Part shown: positions 32,942 to 44,869 of the stretch, piece after piece
How positions within the stretch are numbered: the first letter of the stretch is position 1
How the letters are laid out: every line of letters begins with the position of its first letter
Assembly: GCA_920105625.2 (NCBI GenBank)
Contig: OV050030.1
Span: 323,618,140 to 323,682,139, forward strand
Direction: 5' to 3'
Source: Clusia tigrina
Taxonomy: Eukaryota; Arthropoda; Insecta; Diptera; Clusiidae
Length of the DNA: 64,000 nt
The notes under the pieces: model-generated
The model's input: only the letters and a program-made list of their open reading frames with translations
Told to the model about the DNA's origin: nothing
The model's database searches: none
Made by a program: the position numbers and the translations under genes

Positions 32942-33150
32942 CATCTTTAAATTAATATTTAATAGTTATTTTTTTTGTATTTACACAAAATAAATACTTT
33001 AAAATAAAGTCTAACGTTATATTTAAACATTAGCTATTTTTCTTCTTCTTTCAATTGTGACACGCCTATTTGACCAAATCCGTCCAAATTTGGTGTGAAC
33101 CTCCATTCTTATAAAAGTGATCATTTGTAAAATTGGACCACTGTGCGGCG

Positions 33151-33938
33151 TAGTTACGGGCCCACACTGGAATACTTGAAATTAAAGATTTGTTGCTGGC
33201 AGACTCGGTCAGCTTGCCGGAAGTGATTTCCAGTGGTTGTATTTTGTCGAAATACGATTTAAGCTGTTGGTTCATGAGCAGCTCTGCTGGAGTACGGTTT
33301 GTAGTTGCATGCGGCGTGATGTATTGGTTGAACACGAATCTAGCCAAACTGAGATCTATGTTAGTGTTTCGTTCCAGCTTCTTTAAGTAGTTCTTCGTGG
33401 ATTGAACCATTCGTTCTGCTTGCCCATTTGTTGCCGGATGAAACGGAGCAGAGCGTATGTGGCGAATTAAATTGTTATCCATGAATTCCTTGAATTCTGC
33501 AGATGTGAATGCTGTGCCATTGTCCGACACTATCTCATCAGGAAGACCATGAGTGGCAGCCAGTTGTCGAAGGAACTTGACTGCAGCTCTCGTAGATGTA
33601 GACGGAACAACTGCGACCTCCAACCATTTGGAGAAAGAATCGACTACCAAGATGAAACTCTTGCCTTGAAAAGGGCCGGCAAAGTCGATGTGTAAACGAG
33701 ACCACGGAGTCCTAGCCGACTCCCAATGGTGTGATTCAATTTTCGATTCCTCGTTCCTATTCTGTTGACACGGAATGCACTTCTTCACAGTATGCTCAAT
33801 TTCAGCATCAATGTTGGGCCACCATACATAACTTCGAGCCATTGATTTCATCTTGACGATTCTTGGATGAGGCGCGTGAAGTGCTCGTAGAATAGATGTT
33901 CGAGCCGGTGGTGGAATAACTGCACGGTTACCCCACAC
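33151..33938 (-). pseudogene. G2 integrase
   Basis: An HHCC zinc finger (LHAPHPRIVKMKSMARSYVW ... CIPCQQN) and the catalytic residues in HIDFAG, VSDNGTAF and NGQAERMVQS (D, D, E) are visible. The frame starts after a break from the RT/RNase H piece (stop region 33950-34040) and is cut at its C-terminal end by T1. Confidence 0.85.
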
Positions 33939-34037
33939 GAGAACTCCTCTATTAGCAGAGAGTTCATCTCGGCGGCAATAGATCGGATATAGACTGCTTT
34001 GACACTCAATTTTGGTGCTAGGCCATCCCCTTATCTC

Positions 34038-34967
34038 CTAGTTCAAAACTTTGGAGAGATCCTGATCCTTCGAAGTTTGGGACGCAATTTGTTGTGCCTT
34101 TATGACTGAATCGGCTGATAAATCAATCATGAGAACATCTTGGGATGATGTTGACTCAGTTGTTGCCGTGATAGGACAGCGGTTCAAAAAGTCTGCATTG
34201 CTAATTTTTGCTCCAGCGCGATGTATGAGGTTAAAATCGTATGCGTTGAGAAAAATTGATCGGCGCAGCATTGTGTTCGAAATTACATTAGGAACTGCTT
34301 TTGTGATTGTAGTGAAGATTCCTAATAAAGGGCGGTGATCAGTGACGAGTGTAATCGATCGACCATAATGGTAGTTGTGGAATTTTTTAACTCCTGAGAA
34401 GAGCGCTACTGCTTCTCTATCTATTTGTGCATAGTTGCGTTCTGCTTTGGACAGTGTTCGTGAGTAGAATGCGATTGGCTTCTCCGATCCATCTGATAAT
34501 TTATGGCTGAGGACTGCTCCGAGTCCATATGGCGATGCGTCACATGTTAGTACTAGCGGCAACAGCGCAGCGTAGTGGACTAGCACGTCGTCTGATGTGA
34601 TAAGTTTCTTTAGTTTGCAGAAAGCAATGTCGTGCTCTTTCTGCCAAGTCCAGTGAGCGTTTTTATCCAAAAGGCGGTGCAAAGGTTCTGCAACTGTTGC
34701 CTTGTGCTGCAAAAACGCATGGTAGAAGTTGAGTAGACCCAGAAAAGCTTGAAGCTGCTTTTTGTCCTTGGGTGCTAGTGCATCATTGATTGCATTGACC
34801 TTTTCCGCAGATGACCTTATACCAAAAGCGTCGACTTTGAAGCCCAGAAATTCTACAGATGGTACACCAAATTGACATTTGTCTTTGCGTAAGCGTAGAC
34901 CAGCTTTATCGAACCGTGACAATACTTCGTTTAGCCTGGAAGCCAGCTCTTCCTCTGTTTTGCCCAT
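34038..34967 (-). pseudogene. G2 RT thumb and RNase H
   Basis: The frame resumes just after the lost YxDD box (GKTEEELASRLNEVL), then gives KCQFGVPSVEFLGFKVD (RT thumb) and LTCDASPYGLGAVLSH (RNase H). IAFYSRTLSKAERNYAQIDREA and VTDHRPLLGIF follow. It ends at a stop before the integrase. Confidence 0.85.
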
Positions 34968-36751
34968 GATCTTGGCAAAACGCCAGGAATGTTCTGTAGA
35001 GTACCCTCGATACAGCTTTGAAATATGCCAAGAGCTGATGCTATACCAAATTGAAGTCTGGTCACCTTGAACGCACCCTTGTGCGTGGAAATAGTTTGTA
35101 GTGACGCTGAACGTTCGTCGACTACTAGCTGCTGGTACGCTTGTGCCAAGTCGATTTTTGCAAATATTGATCCTCCTTCAATTAATGTTAACAGTGTACT
35201 CACTGCCGGTATTTGGTGGCAGTGTGGTTTGACTGCCTAATTTAACGTTGGTTTATAATCGCCACAAATTCTGATTGATCCGTCCTTCTTCACAACTGGT
35301 ACTATTGGAGTTGACCAATCGGAGTACTCCACTGGCTCCAAAATACCTTGACTGCATAAACGGTTGATTTCGTCCTCGACGAGCTCTTTGATGGCAAATG
35401 GAATGCGGCGTGGTGGAAGTTTGACTGGCTGCACCGCCTCATTGATATGCAGCGATAATGGAAGCCCCGTATAGCAACCAAGTTCTGACGAAAATAAGTG
35501 TGGGAATTTTCCCAGAACGGTATTAATGTTGACCCCGCTGTTGATGGCAAACACGCCTTCTATGCGTATGCCCAGGGCGTCAAACCAATTGCATCCCACT
35601 AGATTTGAGCTGCTCACATCAGCGATGATGAGCGGCAGATTTTCAATTTTACGACAATTGTAACAAATTGAAACATCAATAATCCCCTTGATTGGGATTT
35701 GTTGTCGTTGATAGTCACTAAGGTCCAAGTCGCACTTCAAAAGATCTGGCTTTTTGGTTGGCCAGATGTGATTGAACGTACTTTCTGTCATGATAGTAAC
35801 TGGCGAACCTGAATCCACTTCGAATGAACAAGAGCGCCCGTTGATTAGCACTGAAATGGACTTCTTCTGGTTGACCACTGGAACTATTTGATTGATGGAT
35901 CCTCCACGAGGTGATCGATGATTCTGTGCACCTTGGTGTGCTTGTTTTGAGCTCGATGTGGGTATGAACGACTTTGAGGATTGCGCGCTACGACACGCGC
36001 GCTGTAGATGACGCTTGCGGCCACATGCATGGCATACGCTTTCACAATGTGGGCACTGCACGCGGTTATGTTGACCGCCGCAGCCGCCACATGTATGCCG
36101 TTTTTTATAGTTTCTGTCGTTACTGTTATTGCGCTGATTAAACCGATGTGAACGACCCGACTTGATGGCCAGTACAGATGGAGATTCGCTGGAGTGTCTG
36201 ATGGCCATAGCGCTAAGTGCTGCTGCCTCGCTAGACATAGCACGCACGATGACTCGTTGCACTGCTAACTCAGCTTCGGCCAGAAAACTTTTCTGCAGCC
36301 CCTCGTCCTTCATGCCGCACACAAAACGGTTTCGTAGCATGCGATCCAGCGCCGTACCAAATTTGCAGTCTACTGCCAACGTACGCAACGCTGCCATATA
36401 GCAGCTGACGGACTCGCCCGTGTGTTGATCACGCTTGTGGAAATGATAAAATGCAGCAATCTCGGATGGCCGAGGAGAAAGATGATCCGTCAATATCTTG
36501 TATATTTCCGCTAAATTCAAATCACTGACCTGTTTGGGTGATGCCAATGATGTCAATAGATCGAAGAGTGGCGCACCGGCCAGCGTGACAAAATCCGCCT
36601 TTTTTCGTGTTTCATCTGTGACATCATTGGCCTGAAGATATAGTTTGAATCGCTCCATGTATGTTGTCCATTTTTCTGGAAGACCCAAATCGAAGGGTTC
36701 CAAACTGCCAACTCCAGCCATGACAATTAATTGAGTATAATTAGCACTCAC
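34931..36751 (-). pseudogene. G2 Gag, protease and RT fingers/palm
   Basis: Gag and pol share one frame. Gag has a helical core, then a Cys/His array (CGGCGGQHNRVQCPHCESVC, CHACGRKRHLQRAC). The protease active site is FEVDSGSPVTI. RT begins (EPVEYSDWSTPIVPVVKKDG). A single in-frame stop at 35237-35239 breaks RT. The frame then continues to LQNIPGVLP, where the YxDD segment is deleted with a frame change near 34970. Confidence 0.85.
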
Positions 36752-36928
36752 AGTTGGTTTTATTTCTTCAACTGTACTTTCACTATTCTTGACGGCGGCG
36801 GCGCTATTACTTGCTTGTTCGCATAAGATCGTCTGACATGTGCGGTGTCTAACAACAAAAAAACTGGCTGCTGTCAGAATGTATTTCCTATTCGTATGAT
36901 TCTCGCCTCGTTACTGTCTCAACCAGAC

Positions 36929-37349
36929 ATAACGGCACTTCACTGTATGTATGTCGCTCGCTTCGCTGCGATGCCTACGTTTCTCTATTCTGTTTTGTCT
37001 TCTTTCTCGACAACTTGCGAATTCTTGTGGAAGTTTTGTTCTTTATTTCTTCTTGTAATGGCGTATGTAATATAAGCAAATATGTATATAAACGATTCAA
37101 CGCACGCAATTCAATGATTAATCGCTGATCCCATCCTCGTCGCCAATATTAAATATGCGTGCGCTAATGACATTTAATATATATTAATGTTTATTGCCAT
37201 ATGAAGATGAACAGATAAATGTGCAGTGAGAATGTAAATATCTATGTGTTGTATTGATGATCGCTACGTAGCGCGATGTGTATTGCTTGACGTCCACTGA
37301 TCGACTGACTTTGCAAACGATAGAGCGATGTACGGAAGCATACACAACA
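36929..37349 (-). repeat. G2 5' LTR
   Basis: 421 bp matching 29581-30005 with scattered differences. It starts TGTTGTGTATGC on the element strand and is followed outward by the GTTT duplication. The primer-binding site downstream (36915-36928) does not match a tRNA end I recognise. Confidence 0.85.
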
Positions 37350-37353
37350 GTTT

Positions 37354-39640
37354 CGTAATAGGGTTAGGGAGGAAATGATTGACATAACTCTGGCCACTGG
37401 GTCAAATATCATAAGGGCCGACAACTGGAGAGTATCTGATGCCTGTTCCTTTTCGGATCATAGTCGGATACGCTTCTCAGTCTACTCCGAGGTAGGAACC
37501 CAAAAAAGACTGACTGGTCCAATTTCTCAAGGCTGGCGACCCATAAACTTCCATGATGAAAGTCCAGGTCGGCGAAGGCAATGCTAACATTGATAAGGCG
37601 GTAGGTCGTCTTACGGGAATATTGAAACAATCCTTTGAACTATCTTGTCCTTTGACTAGGCCGCGTGCTGAACAAAAACCGGTTTGGTGGAACGCTGAGT
37701 TAGAACTGCTTAGGTAAAAGTCAAGAGGACTCTTCAAAAAGACCAAAAACAGTCGGCTGGAAGAGGATTGGGAAAATTATAGAGACAGTTTTAATGAGTA
37801 TAAAAGCAAGATTAAGGCTGCAAAAAGGGAGCCCTGGCAGCAGTTCTGCGGAACTCTGGAGTCGGTAAATGAGGCACCAAGACTCAGGAAAATACTGTCC
37901 AGAACCACAACGGTTCTCGGCAGTATGAAGAGACGGGATGGCTCATGGACTGGCTAGTGTCAGGAGTCCATGGAGGTTTTCATGGCAACGCACTTTCCAG
38001 GTTGCACGGACTCGCATACCGTCCATACGCAGTCGGTAAATCTTACACGTGTTCAAGGACCGACGTGTCGGATATCGTGAGGGAGGACAAGATTGCGTGG
38101 AGATAGGCGCCTTCGACCCGTACAAGTCAGCGGGCCTTGATGGGGTTATACCGGCTATGCTGCAACATTCCTCTGAGGGCGTGATTCTCCATCTAGTTCA
38201 CATCTTCACAAAACGTGTTTCAAGGATGGGTACGTGCATAAAAAGTTGGAGAGAAGTCAGGGTGGTTTTCATTCCAAAATAAATCATTCTACTGACAGGA
38301 ATTACAGAATAAGTCTCTCATCGTTTATTCTTCAAACATTGGAGAGACTTATTGATCTATATATTAGAAGGGCTACCAATATTCGCACAATGGATATTGC
38401 GCAACACGCATACCGTAAAGGTAGATCAGTAGATAGCGCACTTCATGAAGTGGTTGGTATCATTAAGAGGTCAATGAACTGTACGGAATACACGTTCGTA
38501 GGTTTTCTGGACATTAAAGGGGCCTTCAACAATGTAAATACAGAGACGATCTGTAAGGCGCTGAGAGATCACGGAGTGAAGGAATTCATAGTGACATGGA
38601 TTAACACAATGCTAGTAAGCAGGCTTATTAACGCCACTATGGGGCCGGCCTCGGTGAGTAGGAGGACTACAAGGGGTACGCCGCAGGGGGGAGTGCTATC
38701 ACCTCTGCTATGGGTTTTAGTAGTAAATGAGATCTTAGAAACCTTCAAAGCAAAGAGAACAAAAATTGTACGCTGATGACATTGCCATACTAATCTCGGG
38801 CAAGTTCTTGCCAACGATTAGCGAAATCATGGAATCAACACTGGGTGAGATTTCCGGATGGGCTGAGCGCAACGGCTTAGGAGTTAACCCTACTAAGACG
38901 AAGTTAGTTTTGGTCACCAGGAAAACAAAAATCGCTGAGTTCTCTTTGCCAAAGTTAGGTAACATTGAATCTCTCTTCAGAAGCAATATACTTAGGTATC
39001 ATTCTGGACTGCAAGTTAAATTGGAGAAGCCATATTGAGGAGAGAAGAAGGAAGGGTTAGGCTGCATACTATACCTCTAAAAGGATCTTTGGGAAAAAAT
39101 GGGGACTGTCACCGTACATCGTTTATGGGATGTACACCACAATCATAATACTAACTTTAACCTGCGGGTCCATCGTCTGGTGGAAGGCGTTGGAAAGGAA
39201 ATGTAATCTAAACCGTATTGAAAAAGTACAAATACTTGCTAGCCTGGGAATCTCAGGGGCTGGGTTCCCGGACATAGCGATATAGAAGGGAATGAATAAG
39301 CGGACGAGATGGCCAGAAGAGGCTCTAAAATGGACATTAACGAAGCAGATACCTCAATACAAATCCCGATATGCGAACTGTTTAGGAACGTAGATGAATT
39401 CACTATTGCAGTGACAAATAACTTATGTACTAACAGTGACGACTGTGAAGATTCAAGGGCCTTACGGCCTAGGTTAGATGTGAAGAGAACAAAGGTTCTC
39501 TTAGAGCTCAACAAACCTGCAGTAAGGGTGCTTATGGGGGTCATTACGGGGCATTGTGCTATCGCACCAATGCTTCAACATTGGCGTATGCCGTCGAGCG
39601 GGCTATGTAGGAGTTGCCATGATGAAGAAGAGACATAGTC
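37354..39640 (+). pseudogene. L1 endonuclease end, RT and C-terminal region
   Basis: Resumes the endonuclease at NRVREEMIDITLATGSN and SFSDHSRIRF (SDH box). It continues with FDPYKSAGLDGVIPAML, SLSSFILQTLERLIDLYI, HAYRKGRSVDSALH, GFLDIKGAFNNV, GTPQGGVLSPLLW and YADDIAILISGK at 38766. Frameshifts lie near 37570, 38100, 38280, 38760 and 39040. RNase H is mostly deleted. The end retains IEGN, DEMARRG and a CRSCHDEEE...HHFLCQCPRL zinc-type tail (39600-39670). LOA-type organisation; dead. Confidence 0.82.
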
Positions 39641-39671
39641 GATTCATCACTTTTTATGTCAATGTCCGAGA

Positions 39672-39904
39672 CTACAGTTGAAACGACTTCAATGTTTGGG
39701 GTCGCGCTTCTTCACAAGGTTGACAGAGATAACGAAGGTAGATTGATCGGAAGTTCTCACTTTCATCTGAAAAACCAAATGGTTTAATATGGATGGAACT
39801 TCCAATGTTTTTGGAAATCGAGGGTAAGGACGAGAATGCCTCCTCCTTTCATTTTTGAAGGCAGTCGCAATGGAATGCTTGTTTCGACTACAAGAATACA
39901 GACC
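39672..39904. other. L1 3' end / junction, nothing clear
   Basis: Probably the 3' untranslated end of L1, but I see no tail or target duplication. Confidence 0.35.
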
Positions 39905-42003
39905 AGCTTAAATATAAGATGTTCATAAGTTCACAGCTTGAAATAAAGACCTCCATAAAGTCGGAGCAGGAAATAAACTCCGCTATTTTCAATTTCACTC
40001 AATTGCTATCCCAAACAGTAAAAATTTCTACACCACGTTCTAAACCTCAAACCCGAAAAGAGTGTACTCCCCAAGACATTCTGAAGCTCCTCTCCGAGAA
40101 AAGATATCTTAGGAGAGAATGGCAAGTGTAGAGATCACCTTCTCGGAAGAAGAAACTGAATGAATGTAATAAAGAACTTCATCACCTTCTAAAAGAAAAG
40201 GAAACCTCCGAGTTTCACGAGTTTGTAGAGACCCTCTGTCCTACAGAAGCCTCAAGCTATTCTCTATGGCGAACGGCCAAAAACTCGAAAAAACCTATTC
40301 AAATGGAGTCACCAATTCGCCTTCCCAACGGTAACTGGGCAAGAAGTGATGCAGAAAAGGGAATAGCATTCGCAAATCATTTGGAGCAAGTTTTTGCCCC
40401 TAATCTTGCTATCCTGCTATGGTTGATGCTATCCCTAGTGTCAATGGTATCTCGATTTCCAAAAAGGAGCTGACAAACGAAAATGAAAGAACTCAATGCC
40501 AAAAAATCTCCAGGGCGTGATCTGATTACGGGCCAAATGATCAAAGAGCTCCCAGCAATAGCCACAATGCATCTCTTGCATATATTAAATGCTATAATAT
40601 GGATTCTTTCCTTACTCATGGAAAATTTCCCAAATGGCCATGAATGCCAAAGCTGGAAAGGACCCAACAAGCGTCTCTTCCTACAGACCAATTAGTCTGC
40701 TATCAATTTTTTCAAAACTCTTTGAAAGTTTGATAATAAAGGGAATTAAAGACGTTGTCAAACAGTCTAATGTTATACCAAACCACCAGTTTGGGTTTAG
40801 AGAAAAACACAGTATTATCGAACAAGTTCATCGCATTGTAAACACTATACAAGAAACGTTCGAAAAGAAGCAAAACTGTTCCGCAGTTTTTCTCGACATC
40901 ACTCAGGCATTTGATAAGGTCTGGCACGAAGGAATCTTACACAAACTGAAATGTATGTTACCTGTTAACATCTACACATTGCCCGAAAGCTATCTCTCAG
41001 ATAGACGCTTTGTGGTGAAACAAAAAATCTTCATCTCAGATGAATACCCTATACAAGCTGGTGTACCGCAAGGCAGCGTATTAGGCCCCCTACTCTATAC
41101 GTTGTTCACTGCAGATATGCCAACAAACGGCAAGACTATCGCCTATACTTTTGCCGATAACACAGCCATATTGTGTACTCACACAAATCCGAAAGAGGCG
41201 TCAAAACTTCTCCAAGTACACGTCAACATGCTTCAGGAATGGCTTGACCACTGGAGAATCAAAGTCAATGAGTCGAAATGCGTTCATGTCACATTCACTC
41301 TATGCAGGAGTAGTTGCCCCCCTGTGCAAATTAACACCAAACCGATCCCTCAGGCGACAGAAACGAAATATCTAGAAATGCATTTAGATCGCAGACTTAC
41401 TTGGGCAAAGCATATAAGTGCAAAAATTACTCAGATTGAACTCAAAATAAAAGAGCTAGACTGGCTTTTGAACAGGCAGTCCAAGCTCAAACTGGACTTT
41501 AAAGTTCTACTCTACAAAGTCATTTTCAAGCCCATATGGACCTACGGTATCCAACTCTGGGGTAGTGCTTCACCCTCAAATGTGGAAAATCTGCAAAAAG
41601 CCCAATACAAAATCCTTCGAATAATCACCAATGCTCCTTGGTACATCAAAAACGTTAACATCCACAGAGATTTACATATCCCGTATGTAACTAAAGAAGT
41701 TTCCCGACTTGCTGAATCTTACTTAGCAAAGCTAGACAAGCATCCCAATGCATTAGCGAGGCGCCTACTACAGCATCAAGGACACTCCCGCCTGAAAAGG
41801 ATGGACTTGCTGCGCTTAGCAACAAACTAGATTTTAAGCTTATTCATTATTTAAGTATTGCACTACTTCTTTTCATATACTATAACTCCTCAAATCACTG
41901 GCACTGGGAGGTTGGTAATGATTGATATGAATTTAAAAGTGATATGTTAAATATACTATGAAGATTTATTGTTTGTTCTAAGATATTTTTTAGAAGATTC
42001 AAT

Positions 42004-42004
<1 letters not shown>
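39905..42004 (+). mobile_element. 5'-truncated Jockey-clade retrotransposon
   Basis: Begins inside the endonuclease-RT linker and runs through RT to a 3' end followed by an AT tract. The endonuclease and ORF1 are absent, as usual for 5' truncation during target-primed reverse transcription. Stops and frame changes lie before 40634. Confidence 0.78.
40634..41830 (+). pseudogene. Jockey-type reverse transcriptase, C-terminal 398 codons
   Basis: Long open frame with YRPISLLSIFSKLFESLI, HQFGFREKHSIIEQ, FLDITQAFDKVWHEG, AGVPQGSVLGPLLYTLF and the active-site box YTFADNTAIL. The expected FADD is FADN, so one catalytic Asp is lost. The C-terminus has WGSASPSNVENLQKAQ and HPNALARRLL, hallmarks of Jockey elements. 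Upstream RT fingers (KELNAKKSPGRDLITGQMI) lie in another frame at 40483. Confidence 0.85.

Positions 42005-42059
<55 letters not shown>
42005..42059. repeat. (AT)n microsatellite
   Basis: About 55 bases of pure AT repeat at the 3' end of the Jockey copy, following aataaaat, so it may have grown from its A/T-rich tail. Confidence 0.95.
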
Positions 42060-42060
<1 letters not shown>

Positions 42061-42063
42061 CCG

Positions 42064-42080
42064 TAACCTAACCTAACCTA
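42064..42080. repeat. Short (CCTAA)n tract, TTAGG-like
   Basis: taacctaacctaaccta, about three units of the insect telomere-type repeat on the complementary strand. A matching tract in the other orientation lies at 60871-60888. Most likely a retrotransposon 3'-end motif rather than a telomere. Confidence 0.8.
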
Positions 42081-42081
42081 T

Positions 42082-42880
42082 GTTGTCTGCTAATGACTTG
42101 AACGTACAACGACCGTTGCTAAAATCGAATAAAAATTAACCGCTGACAAGTTTATTTGTTCACTTTTGTGGAGTATGATGAACGCTAGCCTCGTAGGATC
42201 GTCATGTATGGTGTAATGCATACGTTGGTCACGCAGGATCGGCTTTTGATTCAATTGCAGATTCCATACAATGTATAGATGCAAAAGAGTGCCATAGAAA
42301 ATAAATGCGCGACACGAAGGGGAATGACGCCCTCAGCAAACGTTTTGACCGGCAGAGTGTGCCGGTGGCCAAGCTATTGGTTGTGCTGTTCTAAGTCTTT
42401 CCTGACTTAGAGCACGAGAGATAAAATAATTGACTAATGCGAGTAGCAGTTTTAATTAGCTTCAGATTAATTCTGGTTTATTTGGTGGCTCGCTGGCTCT
42501 TTTATATCACATAATTCTTATTGTGTTCTTATTCTAACTAACATAAAATATATCTATCTTATTTCTACTAGTTACAAATCATATTCCCGAAATTAGTCTC
42601 AAGTATCGGATTACCGATATTATTCATTGACGAATCATCGTCTTTGTTTATATTAATAATTTTGAGTGCAAGTTCAGAGCGAAAGTCACTGCACTGTCCA
42701 ATATGCATACGACGCTGCAATATAGGCAGCGTGTGTTAACGCACCACCAAAATGCTTGTCTAGCGTATTTGGTATTGAGTGCAATTGCACACGTTGCGCT
42801 ATTGTCAGTTTGTTTGCATATGCAACTTGTTGCTGTGCTTATGACGATGTGTGGTCGTCAGTGTACACTTGTGTGGTACA
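42082..42880 (-). repeat. Candidate 3' LTR of a gypsy-type element
   Basis: On the minus strand it starts TGTACCACAC directly after a purine-rich stretch (42881-42898, aagggtgagggta) and contains a TATA-type box (gatataaaag near 42500). The far boundary is guessed from a TG/CA end at 42082; no partner LTR is in view. Confidence 0.35.
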
Positions 42881-43220
42881 CTATACCCTCACCCTTAAGA
42901 GAAAAATAAGGGGTGAATAATTTTTCTGGAAATATGGTTTGAGTTGTATTACAATTGTTTTATGTTATGGATTTGTTACATGATTTTCATATTTTCTAAT
43001 AATTGGTATTATTTGTTTATAAATTGTTTCTTATTATTATAATTATGGTAGTCTTTTTAATTATGTAGTTAAAATTACATATTATTATTATACATACGAG
43101 TATGTTGTTTTGATATAATTACATATACTTATGATTACTAATTATATTGTTTTGATTACATTGTGTGATAGTTCTAATTATAAATCGAATTGTTGAATTT
43201 ACATTTTATGGTTTACATAT
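42881..43220. other. AT-rich stretch, no clear feature
   Basis: Lies between the candidate LTR and the integrase end; presumably the 3' untranslated part of the same gypsy relic. Confidence 0.35.
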
Positions 43221-44760
43221 TTAAATTACATTGTATGGCTTTAGTTGATTATTGTGTACTTTCTTAGGTGTATCATTATATTCTATTAATGAATTTACTC
43301 CTATCTTATCTAGTATTTTATATGGTCCTTTATATGGATTCATATTATTTTTCCTATTTTCTACTTTTAATAGAACTAAATCTCCTATTTCTACCTTAAG
43401 TGTATTCGTATTAGTTTTTGAGTCAGTTAGTGTACGTTTTTGTTTTGCTTTCATTAGCATTTGGTTTGCCTTTTCGTAAGCATAGCGTAATCTCGCTCTT
43501 AGCTCGTTGGCGTAATTTTCAAAGTTGTAAATGTTTGTGTTACTTTCTATTACTTTATTGGGTAGACCTGGGAGTTTCCCATATATTAATTCATATGGCG
43601 TGTAGCCCGTGTCAACATGTGGCATTGTGTTGTATGTGAAAGTGAAGTAGGGAATCTTATCCCATTCGTCGTCGTTTGTCGATGTCAGTAGGAATTCATG
43701 CAAAACTCTGTGGTTGCGTTCTAGTGAGCCTATCGTTTGGTGGTGGTACGGTGTCGAAAATGTTTGTGTATTTTCAGCAGTGCACATATGTTTGCCATTG
43801 CTCGTTTGTAAATTCTGTCCCGTTGTCAGATTTAAGAATTTTGAAGTGTCCGTATTTGAGTATAAATTGTTCAACTAATGTTTTGGCTGTTGTGTGTGCG
43901 TTGGATACGAATTTCTTTACCATTTGGTTCATATTTTAATTTGAGTAGAGTTTTTCTTACTCCGGGATGTCCTGTTTTGTGACATTCATCTATTAGTTTG
44001 TATTTGAAAATATCTTCCGTTATTCTCTTTGGAGGTATGTATATTAGCATTTTTAGCTCAGGACTTTTGCTATTCATTTTTATTTCTGCGTACGCTTCTT
44101 TAAATTCTTCTTTTGTATATATTTTGAATATTTCATCGTTAATTGCAATTGCTAGTTATTTAATATTTTCTTTCTTCGTTTTGGATATCAATTTCCTCAG
44201 AATCGAGTCTAGTCTCGCTGATTTATCATTGATTCCTGCATGCTTTATATTTTCATTTATATTTTTATTTCTAGGTCGGAGCTTCTTCAGAGTCGAATCT
44301 TTGAATTTTCGCTTTCGCCTATGTGCACAATATCATTTTTTTAATATATATATTCATTTTTTCAAAGCTTTGATTTTTCTTGTCGACATTAAATTTAAAT
44401 TTTTTTATATTCTTGACGTCATTTATTGATATACATTCCCATATTTGAAGGTGATCAGTCTTCTGAGATATGCAGTTTCTCATTTTTTCATTTTCATTCT
44501 AATTTGCCTTTTCATTTACTTCATTTTTATTTGCCTCTTCTTTTTTTATTTTTATTTTTATTTGCCATCCCTCTCGTGATTACTAGGGTTCTTTTGGCTT
44601 TTTCATCAATTTCTTTCGGTATCATTTCTTTTAGAATGTCCGAGTCAATTTATATTCTCCACAATGCATCTGCATTTGTGTTCATTTTTCCTGTTTTATA
44701 TACTACGTATATTGAAATCATAGTCGCTGAGGTCTAATCTAATCCTGGTCATTTTAGATG
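43221..44760 (-). pseudogene. Gypsy (412/mdg1-like) integrase and RNase H relic
   Basis: From 43874 to 43221 an open frame gives the integrase C-terminal half (STPYHHQTIGSLERNHRVLH, PYFTFTYNTMPHVDTGYTP, GDLVLLKVENRKNNMNPYKG). 44077-43871 shows the zinc-finger side (ECHKTGHPGVRKTLLKLKYE), with a deletion taking the first catalytic Asp region. The distal RNase H end (ANDALSR-like, LVITRGMA) is recognisable near 44560-44740 in broken frames. Everything upstream is missing. Confidence 0.75.
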
Positions 44761-44869
44761 AAGGATTTTTAAGAAACAATTTCTGTGTGTGTGTGTGTAG
44801 CAGTCTGTAGTTTTTAATGTAAACGGGTGTGTTGTCATGTTAAGTTCTGCATTTGAGAAATTAAAATGT

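Larger units (their letters stand above)
30342..33145 (+). mobile_element. Transib DNA transposon T1 (near-intact)
   Basis: 2804 bp with inverted ends CACAGTGGTCC and the 5 bp GC-rich duplication CGGCG on both sides (30337-30341, 33146-33150), the expected Transib target size and composition. It encodes a RAG1-core-like transposase. It sits inside the integrase tail of G2, whose frame is continuous across the insertion. It is the youngest member of a three-level nest (L1, then G2, then T1). Confidence 0.96.
29543..37349 (-). mobile_element. Gypsy-type LTR retrotransposon G2 (decayed)
   Basis: Inserted in the L1 endonuclease with the 4 bp duplication GTTT (29539-29542, 37350-37353). The LTRs are about 421 bp (36929-37349) and 425 bp (29581-30005), starting TGTTGTGTATGC on the element strand. 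Gag and PR are in one frame with the start of RT, then broken pol pieces, split by Transib at 30342-33145. The Gag finger and the RT/IN style resemble mag/K02A2.6-like gypsy elements. LTR differences of several percent, stops, and the lost YxDD show it is dead. Confidence 0.88.

Noticed and set aside
36915..36928. G2 primer-binding site
   Set aside because: The bases after the 5' LTR do not match a tRNA 3' end I can recognise; the aberrant LTR end makes the boundary uncertain.
36845..37075. Plus-strand frame in the G2 LTR
   Set aside because: LTR sequence in shadow orientation, repeated at 29550-29777.
42064..42080. TTAGG tract as a true telomere or interstitial telomere
   Set aside because: Only about three units, at a retrotransposon border, and Diptera lack this telomere type.
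42703..42909. 68-codon frame with Cys/His residues
   Set aside because: Lies inside the candidate gypsy LTR and resembles no protein.
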